Of a stretch of DNA of 64,000 nucleotides, positions 46,155 to 56,425 are shown in pieces (positions within the stretch are counted from its first letter, which is position 1; every line of letters starts with the position of its first letter). The position numbers and the translations under genes were made by a program. The notes beneath the pieces are model-generated. The model saw only the letters and a program-made list of their open reading frames with translations. It was not told where the DNA came from and did not search any database. This stretch comes from Bin5 sp965208965 (lineage in GTDB: Bacteria > Chloroflexota > Anaerolineae > Caldilineales > Caldilineaceae): contig OZ242384.1 in the NCBI GenBank assembly GCA_965208965.1, positions 930,001 to 994,000 on the forward strand. The letters run 5' to 3'.

Positions 46155-47615
46155 ATGATCGTAATGAAATTTGGCGGGACATCGGTCGGTACAACGGAAT
46201 CGATCGACAGCACGGTGAAGATTGTGGCCGCTGCGGTCGAAAGGCAAAACCAGAGCGCAGGCGTAGAGGGGCGGCCTGACCAGGGTTCAGAGAGCCCTGG
46301 AGTACTGGTGGTCGTGAGCGCGATGGGCGGGGTTACGAACACGCTGATCGACGCGGCGCAGGCGGCCGCGGCCGGAGACGAGACTCCGTATCGCGACGCG
46401 CGCAGCCAGCTGCTGGTGCGGCACCAGGTGGTGGCCGGGCAGCTGATCGAGGACGGGGTTGAGCGCGCCGGGCTAGGCAGGCTGTTCGACAACCGGTTGC
46501 GCGAGTTCGAGCGTCTTTGCCGCAGCATCACGGTCCTCGGTGAGCTGACGCGGCGGGGACTGGATGTCGTCAGTGGGGTGGGCGAGCGGCTGAGCGCGCC
46601 GCTGCTGGCGGCCGTGCTGCGGGCGAACGGCGTCAAGGCACAGTTCGTGGACGCCGGCGAGCTGATCATCACTGATGACCAGTACGGCAACGCCAATCCG
46701 CTGATGGACTCGACGCCGGACCGTTGCCGGGACCGGCTGCTGCCTATGATGCAGAGCGGGGTTGTGCCGGTTGTCACGGGTTTTGTCGGCGCGACCGAGA
46801 AGGGCGTGCCCACGACGCTGGGGCGGGGCGGTTCGGACTACTCAGCCGCGATTCTGGGCGCCGCCCTCGATGCCGACGAGATCCAGATTTGGACGGACGT
46901 GGACGGGGTCATGACCGCCGACCCCCGCATCGTGGAGACCGCCCGGTCGATGGAGGAGCTTTCCTACGAGGAGGTGGCGGAATTGGCTTATTACGGCGCC
47001 AAAGTGCTGCATCCGAAGACCGTCACGCCGGCGGTGGAGAGAAGTATTCCTTTGCGGGTTCTAAACACATTCAACCCCTCCCACCCGGGTACAAGCATCG
47101 TCGAGAAGACGCGCCAGTTGCACCACGGCGTCAAGGCGATCACGGCGGTGCGGGAACTGCGGTTGATTACGGTGGCAGGCCGCGGGATGATCGGCGTGCC
47201 GGGCATCGCGGCGCGCACATTTGACGCAGTGGCGCGTCAACGGGCCAATGTGCTGATGATCAGCCAGGGCAGCAGCGAGCAGAGCATCTGCTTTGTCGTG
47301 CCGGAGGCGGAGGGCGATGCGGTGATCGAGGCGCTGAAGATCGAGTTTGCGCGCGAGCTGGCCCAGCACATGATCGAAGAGATCAGCAACCAGCCGGATA
47401 TCGTGATCGTGGCGGTGATCGGCGCGGGCATGAAGGGGACGCCGGGCATCGCGGCGCGGGTCTTCAACGCGCTGGGCGAACGGGACATAAACGTGATCGC
47501 CATTGCTCAGGGGTCGAGCGAGGCCAATATCAGCCTCGTCGTCCTGCAGACCGAGGCCGATGAGGCGATCCGGGCCATTCATGATACGTTCGAACTTGGG
47601 AACGGAGCAGACTGA
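46155..47615 (+). CDS. lysC: Aspartate kinase
   Basis: A 486-residue aspartokinase, first gene after the SAM riboswitch. The kinase part starts MIVMKFGGTSVG and includes GVTNTLIDAAQAAAAGDE near residue 57 and TLGRGGSDYSAAILGAAL near 218. Two ACT domains close it (GVPGIAARTFDAVAR and GTPGIAARVFNALGERDINV), the usual site of lysine or threonine feedback. It phosphorylates aspartate, the first step to threonine, methionine and lysine. Its stop and the next start overlap in TGATGG, so hom is translationally coupled. SAM control points to methionine as the main output. Confidence 0.96.
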   Translation: MIVMKFGGTSVGTTESIDSTVKIVAAAVERQNQSAGVEGRPDQGSESPGVLVVVSAMGGVTNTLIDAAQAAAAGDETPYRDARSQLLVRHQVVAGQLIEDGVERAGLGRLFDNRLREFERLCRSITVLGELTRRGLDVVSGVGERLSAPLLAAVLRANGVKAQFVDAGELIITDDQYGNANPLMDSTPDRCRDRLLPMMQSGVVPVVTGFVGATEKGVPTTLGRGGSDYSAAILGAALDADEIQIWTDVDGVMTADPRIVETARSMEELSYEEVAELAYYGAKVLHPKTVTPAVERSIPLRVLNTFNPSHPGTSIVEKTRQLHHGVKAITAVRELRLITVAGRGMIGVPGIAARTFDAVARQRANVLMISQGSSEQSICFVVPEAEGDAVIEALKIEFARELAQHMIEEISNQPDIVIVAVIGAGMKGTPGIAARVFNALGERDINVIAIAQGSSEANISLVVLQTEADEAIRAIHDTFELGNGAD

Positions 47616-48733
47616 TGGAGAACCTCGCTGGCATGCCTGCGGAACAGGAGAGGCGGCTTATCCTTTTCGGGCTGGGGGGCGTTGGGCGGGCCCTGCTAAG
47701 TCAGATAGGGGAACAGCGGTCGCTTCATCGCGAGAAGTACGGTCTGCGCATCGACTTTCTGGCCCTGTGCGACAGTAGCGGCGCAGTCGCGGCGCCGCAA
47801 GGGGGGTTCACGGATGAACTGCTGGCCGGTACCCTGCAGCACAAGGAGGTGAGCGGCGGGCTGGTGTCCCATCCGCTGGGTCAGGCCTACAGAAGCCCGG
47901 AAGCAGTTGTAGAGGAATTGGGCGGGCCGGGCACGGTCGTGGTCGATTGCACGGCGTCGGACGAGACGGCGGGCGCGCTGTTGCTGGCGCTGGAACGGGG
48001 CTGCCAGATCGTGCTGGCGAACAAGAAGCCGTTGACCGTCGTCCAAGATGTGTATGACGGAATCAGCCGTAGTGCGGGCGATGCCCGCTGGGAAACGACG
48101 GTGGGCGCCGGTCTTCCGGTGATCGCGACGCTGAACCGGATGGTGTCAAGCGGAGACGAGATCGAGCGGATCGCCGGCTCTTTCAGCGGCACGCTCGGCT
48201 ACCTGATGACCGGTCTGGAAGAGGGCCGCTCCTATAGCGAGACGGTCGCCGAGGCATACCGGCTGGGGTATACCGAGCCGGACCCGCGCGATGACCTGGG
48301 GGGCGTCGACGTGGCGCGGAAGGCGCTTATTCTGGCACGGAGGATTGGCTGGCGCATGGAGATGGAGCAGGTTGAAATCAGCGGCCTCTATCCGGACCGG
48401 ATGGCCGGCCTGAGCGTGGACGGCTTTCTGGCGGAGCTGCCATCGCTGGACGAGGAGTACGGCGCGCGGGTGGCGAGCGCGGCTGCAGAGGGCAAGGTCC
48501 TGCGCTATGCCGCCACGCTTTCTGAGGGCGCTTGCAGCGTAGGTCCGACGGCGGTCGCCAAGGACAGCCCGCTGGGGCGTTTGAGCGGAACCGACAACCT
48601 GGTCGAACTCTACAGCCGCTGGTACAATCCCAACCCGCTGGTTATCCAGGGCCGGGGAGCGGGGGTAGAGGCAACCGCGGCCGGCGTGTTGAGTGATATT
48701 GTGGAACTGCATTTCAGTCGCGGTTCGCGGTGA
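47615..48733 (+). CDS. hom: Homoserine dehydrogenase
   Basis: A 372-residue NAD(P)-dependent enzyme without the C-terminal ACT domain found in longer forms. The nucleotide-binding motif LFGLGGVGRALL is near residue 16, ANKKPLTVVQ near 134, VGAGLPVIATLN near 165 and the catalytic-domain signature YTEPDPRDDLGGVDVARK near 225. It reduces aspartate semialdehyde to homoserine, the branch point to threonine and methionine. Its ATG overlaps the stop of lysC. Between it and asd are 89 nt. Confidence 0.95.
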   Translation: MENLAGMPAEQERRLILFGLGGVGRALLSQIGEQRSLHREKYGLRIDFLALCDSSGAVAAPQGGFTDELLAGTLQHKEVSGGLVSHPLGQAYRSPEAVVEELGGPGTVVVDCTASDETAGALLLALERGCQIVLANKKPLTVVQDVYDGISRSAGDARWETTVGAGLPVIATLNRMVSSGDEIERIAGSFSGTLGYLMTGLEEGRSYSETVAEAYRLGYTEPDPRDDLGGVDVARKALILARRIGWRMEMEQVEISGLYPDRMAGLSVDGFLAELPSLDEEYGARVASAAAEGKVLRYAATLSEGACSVGPTAVAKDSPLGRLSGTDNLVELYSRWYNPNPLVIQGRGAGVEATAAGVLSDIVELHFSRGSR

Positions 48734-48822
48734 TAAACAGCCGGCCCCGTTTCGCGTGCCAAGGGGGCTTAGACGCGTGAATCCTGGAATCAAGTAGAAG
48801 ACAGTTCAGACAAAGGATTTCG

Positions 48823-49953
48823 ATGAACATTCAGCCAAAGATCCGCGTGGGTGTGCTGGGAGCTACCGGCGCGGTGGGACAGCGATTTGTGCAGATGCTT
48901 CAGGGGCATCCCTGGTTTGAGTTGAGCGTGTTGTGCGCGTCGCCGCGCAATGCGGGCAAGCGCTACGCGGACGCCTGCAACTGGCTGCTGCGAGGGGATA
49001 TGCCGGCGCATCTGCACGATGTCATTTTGGAGGAGATGGCGCCGGGGATCAGTTGCCAGATTGTGTTCAGCGCGCTGCCGAGCGGGCCGGCGCGCACGAT
49101 CGAGGCGGAGCTGGCCGCGGCCGGCTACATCGTGTGCAGTAATGCAAGCGCCTACCGCTATGAGCCGGACGTGCCGCTGCTGATTCCGGAGGTAAATCCT
49201 GAGCATTTGGGGTTGATCGATGTACAGCGAAACCGGCGGGACTGGCGGGGTTTCATCACAACCAATCCCAACTGTTCAACTACACATTTGGTAAGCGCGC
49301 TGCATCCGCTGCACGAGGCGTTCGGCGTCGAGAAGGTGTTCGCGGTGACGATGCAGGCGGTCAGCGGCGCGGGCTACTCGGGCGTGACGTCGATGGACAT
49401 TATCGACAACGTGATCCCGTTCATCGGCAACGAAGAGGAGAAGATGGAGCGCCGGGAGCCGCAGAAACTGCTGGGGCGATTTGACGGCCAGGGTGTGGAG
49501 ATGGCCGATTTCGTGGTGAGCGCCCACTGTAATCGCGTGCCGGTGCGCAACGGGCATCTGGCGGCGATCAGCGTGGAGTTCGCCCGCCGCCCCAGCCTGG
49601 AGGATGTGCGGCGGGCTTGGGCGGAGTACGATCCGCTGCCGCAGCGTATGGGCCTTCCGAGCGCGCCCCGACAGGCGATCCTTTACCGGGAAGAGACAGA
49701 CCGTCCGCAGCCGCGCATGGACCGGTTGGCCGGAAGCGTACCCGGCATGGCGACTGTGGTGGGCCGGCTGCGGGAGGACCCGCTCCTGCATATGAAGTTC
49801 CTGGCTCTGGGCCACAACACGATTCGCGGCGCGGCGGGCGGCAGTCTGCTCAATGCCGAGTTGCTGGTAGCGCAGGGGTACCTGAACAGTCAGGAAGAGG
49901 CAGCCGGGAATCAGATGCCTGTCGCCGGCGGGGTACTGGACGCTGTGCGTTAG
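48823..49953 (+). CDS. asd: Aspartate-semialdehyde dehydrogenase
   Basis: A 376-residue enzyme that reduces aspartyl phosphate to aspartate semialdehyde. GATGAVGQRFVQML near residue 13 binds NADP, the active-site Cys is in TTNPNCSTTH near 149 and the catalytic His region is VSAHCNRVPVRNGHLA near 230. The fold and length match the archaeal/fungal branch more than the usual proteobacterial one. It completes the lysC-hom-asd set behind the SAM riboswitch, although the gene order puts hom before asd. Confidence 0.95.
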   Translation: MNIQPKIRVGVLGATGAVGQRFVQMLQGHPWFELSVLCASPRNAGKRYADACNWLLRGDMPAHLHDVILEEMAPGISCQIVFSALPSGPARTIEAELAAAGYIVCSNASAYRYEPDVPLLIPEVNPEHLGLIDVQRNRRDWRGFITTNPNCSTTHLVSALHPLHEAFGVEKVFAVTMQAVSGAGYSGVTSMDIIDNVIPFIGNEEEKMERREPQKLLGRFDGQGVEMADFVVSAHCNRVPVRNGHLAAISVEFARRPSLEDVRRAWAEYDPLPQRMGLPSAPRQAILYREETDRPQPRMDRLAGSVPGMATVVGRLREDPLLHMKFLALGHNTIRGAAGGSLLNAELLVAQGYLNSQEEAAGNQMPVAGGVLDAVR

Positions 49954-49985
49954 CCGCTGCAGCCGTGCGCGACAGGCACAAGATT

Positions 49986-50013
49986 TTCACATTGGCCTGC
50001 CATAGGTTAGAAT
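49986..50013 (+). promoter_or_regulatory. Possible promoter of the 50123 gene
   Basis: TTCACA, a 16-nt spacer and TAGAAT. The match is moderate, and no alternative is better in the 170-nt gap after asd. Confidence 0.45.
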
Positions 50014-50122
50014 CGTGTGAAATGCAACGGCGGTTTGAGCAGTACGTTCTTGGTTCCTGGCAGCGTCCACGCTTTGCGTGCGGTGAAGTTTCTCAAAGAC
50101 AAAGACGGGGCCGGGAACAGAA

Positions 50123-51388
50123 ATGGAAGGTGCCGAATTGGCCAACACGCAGACAAGAGAAGCCTATCCGATTGCCGTTGACAACTTTGGACTGGCGTCC
50201 CTGGATGAGCTTGTCGGCGATCTGATCGTATATCGAAACCTGGAACCGATTACCCGCCGAATCCCCGGCCTGAAATCCGCCCGACACCAGCTCGGGCTGC
50301 CAGCGCCTTCCGTCCCCCGCAAACAGGATAAGTCGTACGCCCAGGTCGCCCTGTGGATCCTTGAACAGGCGCAGGAGCGGCGGGACTCCACAGTGGAAGA
50401 GTTGCTCTTCATCGGCGATACGCTTTCCGGCGATGGAAATACTTTCCAGGTGATGCGGACCTTGCGTTCCGCGGACGAGCCGCCGCGCGATAACGGGGAG
50501 TTGGCCGGGCATGCAGACGACGTTGTGATGCCCAGCGCCTGCTTTATCGGCAACGAAAAGGCCGGCGAACCGGAGGATTTTGTAGCCGACGAAGAGACCG
50601 GAATGTTCGAAGGCAACCGCTGGAGCCAGTTGGTGGACTGGATCAAGTGGGCGCAGGGGAACGGTTTGCGATTAAACGAAAACACGGCGGTTGTTCTCGA
50701 TCTGGACAAGACAGCCATAGGCGCGCGCGGGCGCAACAACCGAGCGATCGACGTGGCGCGACTCAAGGGGCTGTACCGTACGGTGGGCAGCCTGCTGGGC
50801 GAAAAGTTCAATGCCTCGCTGTTCGCACAGCACTACGAACTACTCAACCGCGCCCACTATCATCACCTGACCGGGGACAATCAGGACTACCTGGCCTATA
50901 TCTGCCTGGTTCTCAACAACGAAGGCCTCGACTGCACCGATCTGCTTGAACGGATCGAAGACGGCGCGGTGCAGACATTTGAGCAGTTTGTGCGTTATGC
51001 CGAAGTCTGCATTGCAGGCGGCGGGCGGGTGAGCGAGGCAATGCGTCAGGCCCATGAAGCGGTCAACATGGCCGTTGCGCTGGGAGATCCGACCCCGTTC
51101 AAACAGTTCCGGCGGGAAGAGTTTGTGGCAACGCTGGAGCATATGAACAATCTGGCTGATGACGTGCCGGCCGAGGAACGCCTTTCGCAGGAGATCTGCA
51201 TTACGCAGGAGGTACGCGAGGCCGTACTCTGGTTAAAGGAGCGCGGCTGCCTTATCATCAGCTTCAGCGACAAGCCGGACGAATCTTCGATCCCTCACGT
51301 TACCCGTCACCGGGGCAAGCTGCCGGTCCACAAAGCGAAAACCCACGCTACCGGAGTCAGCATCTCAGACCAACTGCGCAATCTGTAA
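50123..51388 (+). CDS. HAD-superfamily protein, probably circularly permuted
   Basis: A 421-residue soluble protein. Near residue 95 it has LLFIGDTLSGDGNTF, like HAD motif IV (GD....D), preceded by basic PRKQDKSY, like motif III. Only after that, at residues 193-197, comes DLDKT, the motif I position with the nucleophile Asp, followed near 375-385 by LIISFSDKPDESS as motif II. Thus the motif order is III-IV-I-II rather than I-II-III-IV, suggesting a circular permutation of the HAD fold with a helical insertion between I and II. Phosphatase activity is a family-level guess; no name is recognised. The gene is solitary between asd and ftsH. An in-frame start 15 nt later (the TTG after MEGAE) is possible. 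Confidence 0.75.
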   Translation: MEGAELANTQTREAYPIAVDNFGLASLDELVGDLIVYRNLEPITRRIPGLKSARHQLGLPAPSVPRKQDKSYAQVALWILEQAQERRDSTVEELLFIGDTLSGDGNTFQVMRTLRSADEPPRDNGELAGHADDVVMPSACFIGNEKAGEPEDFVADEETGMFEGNRWSQLVDWIKWAQGNGLRLNENTAVVLDLDKTAIGARGRNNRAIDVARLKGLYRTVGSLLGEKFNASLFAQHYELLNRAHYHHLTGDNQDYLAYICLVLNNEGLDCTDLLERIEDGAVQTFEQFVRYAEVCIAGGGRVSEAMRQAHEAVNMAVALGDPTPFKQFRREEFVATLEHMNNLADDVPAEERLSQEICITQEVREAVLWLKERGCLIISFSDKPDESSIPHVTRHRGKLPVHKAKTHATGVSISDQLRNL

Positions 51389-51457
51389 CGTACAGTGACG
51401 CGTAGCCGGTAACTTCCGCACACTGGTTTCTGCCTTACCAATTCAGGCCCCATCCTC

Positions 51458-51466
51458 TGTTATACT
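51458..51466 (+). promoter_or_regulatory. Extended -10 promoter before ftsH
   Basis: TGTTATACT is an extended -10 box; no good -35 is visible 16-18 nt upstream. Tandem GACGTGTA repeats follow immediately. Confidence 0.5.
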
Positions 51467-51467
51467 A

Positions 51468-51513
51468 GACGTGTAGACGTGTAAACGTGCAGCGAGTGAC
51501 GTGTACCCGTGTA
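51468..51513. repeat. Degenerate tandem 8-bp repeats upstream of ftsH
   Basis: Units GACGTGTA (51468), GACGTGTA (51476), AACGTGCA (51484), then after 6 nt GACGTGTA (51498) and CCCGTGTA (51506). They lie between the -10 box and the start of ftsH, in the predicted leader. Confidence 0.8.
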
Positions 51514-51556
51514 GTTCTGTAACCGTACCGGGCGTCCGACTCGGGGGTATTGTCGT

Positions 51557-53440
<1,884 letters not shown>

Positions 53441-53474
53441 CAGCGGTGAAATACGGTTCCTACGGAGTTTCCTG

Positions 53475-54344
53475 CTATTCGCTGTCCAACGCCACCGCGA
53501 TGGCGGCCGCCACGCGGGCGTTGTTGCGCAGCAGGGCCAGATTGGCTTGCAGGCTGCGGTCGCCAGTCAGTTCGGCGATGCGGCGCAGCAGGTAGGGCGT
53601 CACCTCGGCCGAGCGCAGACCGGCGGTTTCGCACTCTGCCAGCGCCTGCTCGATCTGTGGTTCAATCTGCGCGGCGGGAATCTCGTCCTCTGCGGGAACA
53701 GGTGCCGCCACGAGCAGCCCCCCCGCCAAGTCCAACGCCCGCTTCGCCCGCCAGATATCGGCCACCTCCTGGGACGTGTTACAACAGATATCGACCGGAA
53801 GACCGCTGCCGCGACTATAGAAGGCAGGGAACTCCGCGGTACCGTAACCGATGACGGTTACGCCGTGGGTTTCCAGATATTCGAGCGTGGCTGGCAGGTC
53901 CAGCAGCGCTTTGGCGCCGGCGCAGACAACGATGAGCGGCGTGCGCGCCAGTTCCTGCAGGTCGGCGCTGACATCGGTGCTGGGGCCGGGCCCGCGGCTG
54001 CGATGGACACCGCCGATGCCGCCGGTGGCGAAGATTTCGATGCCGGCGCGGTGGGCGATCCACATGGTGGCGGCGACGGTCGTGGCGCCGTCGAGCTTGC
54101 GGGCTACGACGATGGGCAGGTCGCGGCGGCTTACTTTGCTCACCTGTTGTTCGGATGCCGCGGCCAGACGCTCGATCTGCTGCGGGCTGAGGCCGGCGAT
54201 CAGCTCCCCTTCTATGACGCCGACGGTGGCCGGGTCGGCGCCATGGTCGCGGATGATGCACTCCATTTCATGGGCGAGACGGAGGTTGTCGGGGTAGGGG
54301 AGTCCGTGGCTGATAACGGTGGATTCCAGTGCGACGCGTGGCAT
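53475..54344 (-). CDS. psuG: Pseudouridine-5'-phosphate glycosidase
   Basis: A 289-residue enzyme matching the PsuG family in length. The start has VALESTVISHGLPYP near residue 4, then GVIEGELIAGLS near 42, SRRDLPIVVARKLDGATTVA near 73, FATGGIGGVHRS near 105 and YGTAEFPAFYSRGSGLPV near 175. It splits pseudouridine 5'-phosphate into uracil and ribose 5-phosphate in breakdown of modified RNA. The pseudouridine kinase (PsuK) that normally accompanies it is not adjacent. It is convergent with ftsH, 34 nt apart. Confidence 0.95.
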   Translation of the reverse strand: MPRVALESTVISHGLPYPDNLRLAHEMECIIRDHGADPATVGVIEGELIAGLSPQQIERLAAASEQQVSKVSRRDLPIVVARKLDGATTVAATMWIAHRAGIEIFATGGIGGVHRSRGPGPSTDVSADLQELARTPLIVVCAGAKALLDLPATLEYLETHGVTVIGYGTAEFPAFYSRGSGLPVDICCNTSQEVADIWRAKRALDLAGGLLVAAPVPAEDEIPAAQIEPQIEQALAECETAGLRSAEVTPYLLRRIAELTGDRSLQANLALLRNNARVAAAIAVALDSE

Positions 54345-54803
54345 GTTTTAGGTTTTCAGTTTTTGGTTGGCTCGGCAGCGTGCCAGAGTTGGCTGATAAG
54401 AACTGGGTGGGGGTGCGCTCTTGATTCTGCGTTATCGGTGGGTAAGTGTCAATTCAGTGGGTAGGGTCTGTCCCAGATTGTTGGGCGAAGGATGTCAGAA
54501 TCAGGATTGCTGTCGCACGGCTCTCATACGAGGGGCCGGTCCTCGCTTCCGAGTCAGGCCCAACAGCTTGGCATTCTCCCATGTAGTCAACCACTGACAG
54601 AAATCGTCGATATGATAGAACGGTCTAAGTGTACTCATCACTGAGCACCATTCTTCGCTGGAGAATTCTGGTTAGAGAACTTCCATTCTGCCAGCTTGAC
54701 ATGGTGCTCACTTACCCCGAATTCAGATTAAGTTTATAATTCCCCTCCACAGTAGAAGACTGCGCCGCGGTCAAGCGCAACTGCATGAAAGGAGAGACGG
54801 ACA
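54345..54803. other. 460-bp gap upstream of the PIN-toxin pair, with IS fragment
   Basis: Holds a transposase stub and an exact 10-bp inverted repeat, TGAGCACCAT (54642-54651) and ATGGTGCTCA (54701-54710). The first 140 bases have no visible feature. Confidence 0.6.
54501..54638 (-). pseudogene. IS-element transposase N-terminal stub
   Basis: A 45-codon leftward frame starts MSTLRPFYHIDDFCQWLTTW and runs into LTRKRGPAPRM before TGA. The IDDFC opening followed by a Trp-rich helix and a basic RKRG-P-RM patch matches the N-terminus of DDE transposases of the IS4/IS982-like type. The catalytic body is gone. The nearby inverted repeat may be part of the element's end. Confidence 0.65.
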
Positions 54804-55034
54804 ATGCCAAAGACCCTGCACATCAGAACGACGGTATTGCCTGGGGGCAGGATTGAAATTGTGGACCAGGAGCTTCCGGTTGGGGAGTCTGTCAGCGTCG
54901 TCGTTCACTCTTCGGTGACTAAGCGACGGTCGGCGGTTGAAATTCTGAAAGAAGCGCCCGGGCAGCGTCTTTTCAGGAGCGGGGAGGAGGTGGAAGCCTA
55001 CCTCAAGGACGAACGGGCGTCATGGGAAGGTTGA
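54804..55034 (+). CDS. Antitoxin partner of PIN toxin
   Basis: A 76-residue protein with a beta-rich start (LHIRTTVLPGGRIEIVDQE, ELPVGESVSVVV) typical of DUF104/AbrB-like small antitoxins, and a helical tail with GEEVEAYLKDERASW, the tail form that commonly wraps a PIN-domain toxin. AAGGAG precedes the ATG by 8 nt. The final 13 nt overlap the toxin start, giving translational coupling. It should bind the toxin at 55022-55477 and repress the pair's promoter. Confidence 0.85.
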   Translation: MPKTLHIRTTVLPGGRIEIVDQELPVGESVSVVVHSSVTKRRSAVEILKEAPGQRLFRSGEEVEAYLKDERASWEG

Positions 55035-55477
55035 CGCTTCCGTCTACCGGACCGGTTTATCTGGATGCCAGCGGCTTCATCTACAGCGTAGAGCGCATCG
55101 AGCCATACCGCACTTTGCTTGAACCGATGTGGCTGCAGGCACAGACAGGGCAGTTCAGCATCGTGAGCAGCGATCTGGTCGTTTTGGAAACCCTTGTCAA
55201 GCCGCTGCGCGAGGGTGATAAGGTTGTCGAGAATTTGTTTCGCTCGCTGTTTGAGGCCAGTGAGGTGAGGTTAATCCCGGCCACGCGCCCATTGTGGGAA
55301 GAAGCTGCGCGTTTACGTGCCGAGACGGGTTTGAAGACTCCTGATGCGCTTCACGCGGCAGCGGCTCTGCACGCTGGATGTACGATCTTTATCACAAATG
55401 ATGATGATTTTCGGCGTCTTAAGGAGTTGCCCGTCGTTGTCTTGGATGACCTCTTCAGAGAAGAGAACCAGGTTTGA
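55022..55477 (+). CDS. PIN-domain ribonuclease toxin (VapC-like)
   Basis: A 151-residue PIN-domain protein. The four acidic positions of the active site can be seen: Asp in VYLDASGFIY near 15, Glu in VLETLVKPL near 57, Asp in KTPDALHAAAAL near 115 and Asp in FITNDDDFR near 133. Its start overlaps the antitoxin gene. VapC-type toxins cleave tRNA or rRNA and stop growth when freed from the antitoxin. All key residues are intact, so this pair appears functional, unlike the decayed modules at 20863 and 30802. Confidence 0.92.
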   Translation: MGRLTLPSTGPVYLDASGFIYSVERIEPYRTLLEPMWLQAQTGQFSIVSSDLVVLETLVKPLREGDKVVENLFRSLFEASEVRLIPATRPLWEEAARLRAETGLKTPDALHAAAALHAGCTIFITNDDDFRRLKELPVVVLDDLFREENQV

Positions 55478-55681
55478 CTGTCTGGTCTGTAGGGCCGCAA
55501 TTGCTTATCGATACCACGCTGTCGCGATGGCCTCATTATTGTGTGCCGCGTCCGCTTCGCCGATGTGTCGATAGTCGATAGGGTAGGCCTCGCTCGAGGT
55601 CGCGAATCAGTTGCGGCTGAGTAGTTACGCTACAACTTAAGACTGAAAGCTAATCACAGAACACTAAGTCAGGTAAATGCG

Positions 55682-56425
55682 ATGTCAGATTCAGGACAAC
55701 TGCTGGCGGGGAAAGTGGCGCTGGTGACCGGCGGCGGGCGGGGGATTGGGCGGGCGATCGCCATTGCTTTTGCCGGGGCCGGAGCAGCCGTCTGTTGCGC
55801 GGCGCGGACACGGTCGGAGATTGAGGCCGTGGCCGCGGAGATCGAGGCGGCGGGCGGGCAGGCGCTGGCCGTGAGGACGGACGTGAGCGACCTGGCATCG
55901 GTGGAGAAGGCGGTTGACGAGACCGAGGCGCGCTTTGGCGGCCTGGATATTCTGGTCATCAACGCGGGTGTCTCGCCGGGGAGAAGCGAGGTGGCCGAGA
56001 GCGACCCGGCCAGCTGGGGTCAGACGATCGCGATCAATCTGACCGGCGCCTACTATTGCGCGAAGGCGGCCATCCCCTATCTCAAAGCGCGGGGCGGGGG
56101 CAAGATCATCACGATCGGCTCGGGGATGGGGCGCCGCGGCGCGCCCGGTTCTTCGGCCTACAGCGCCTCCAAGGCGGGGCTGTGGATGTTGACGCGTGTG
56201 CTAGGCCAGGAGTTGCGGGGCGACAACATCAGCGTCAACGAACTGATCCCGGGGCCGGTAAATACGGCGATGATGCCCGGCCCGGCCGCGCGCGAGCCCG
56301 GCACATTCGATGGCGAGTGGTTCAAGGAGCCGGAGGAGGTCGCGCCGTTGGCGTTGTTCCTGGCGAGCGCGCCGGACGGCGGCCAGACGGCGCAGAGTTT
56401 CAGCCTGATGCGCCGCGATGTTTAG
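55682..56425 (+). CDS. Short-chain dehydrogenase/reductase
   Basis: A 247-residue classical SDR of standard length. Cofactor motif TGGGRGIGRA near residue 17, NAGVS near 95, catalytic Ser in ITIGSGMG near 140 and YSASK with the Tyr/Lys pair near 158. A charged acidic AARTRSEIEAV after the first strand suggests NADP preference (Arg pair) but is not decisive. Substrate is unknown. Its last 4 nt overlap the end of the convergent oxidoreductase gene at 56422-57441. Confidence 0.93.
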   Translation: MSDSGQLLAGKVALVTGGGRGIGRAIAIAFAGAGAAVCCAARTRSEIEAVAAEIEAAGGQALAVRTDVSDLASVEKAVDETEARFGGLDILVINAGVSPGRSEVAESDPASWGQTIAINLTGAYYCAKAAIPYLKARGGGKIITIGSGMGRRGAPGSSAYSASKAGLWMLTRVLGQELRGDNISVNELIPGPVNTAMMPGPAAREPGTFDGEWFKEPEEVAPLALFLASAPDGGQTAQSFSLMRRDV

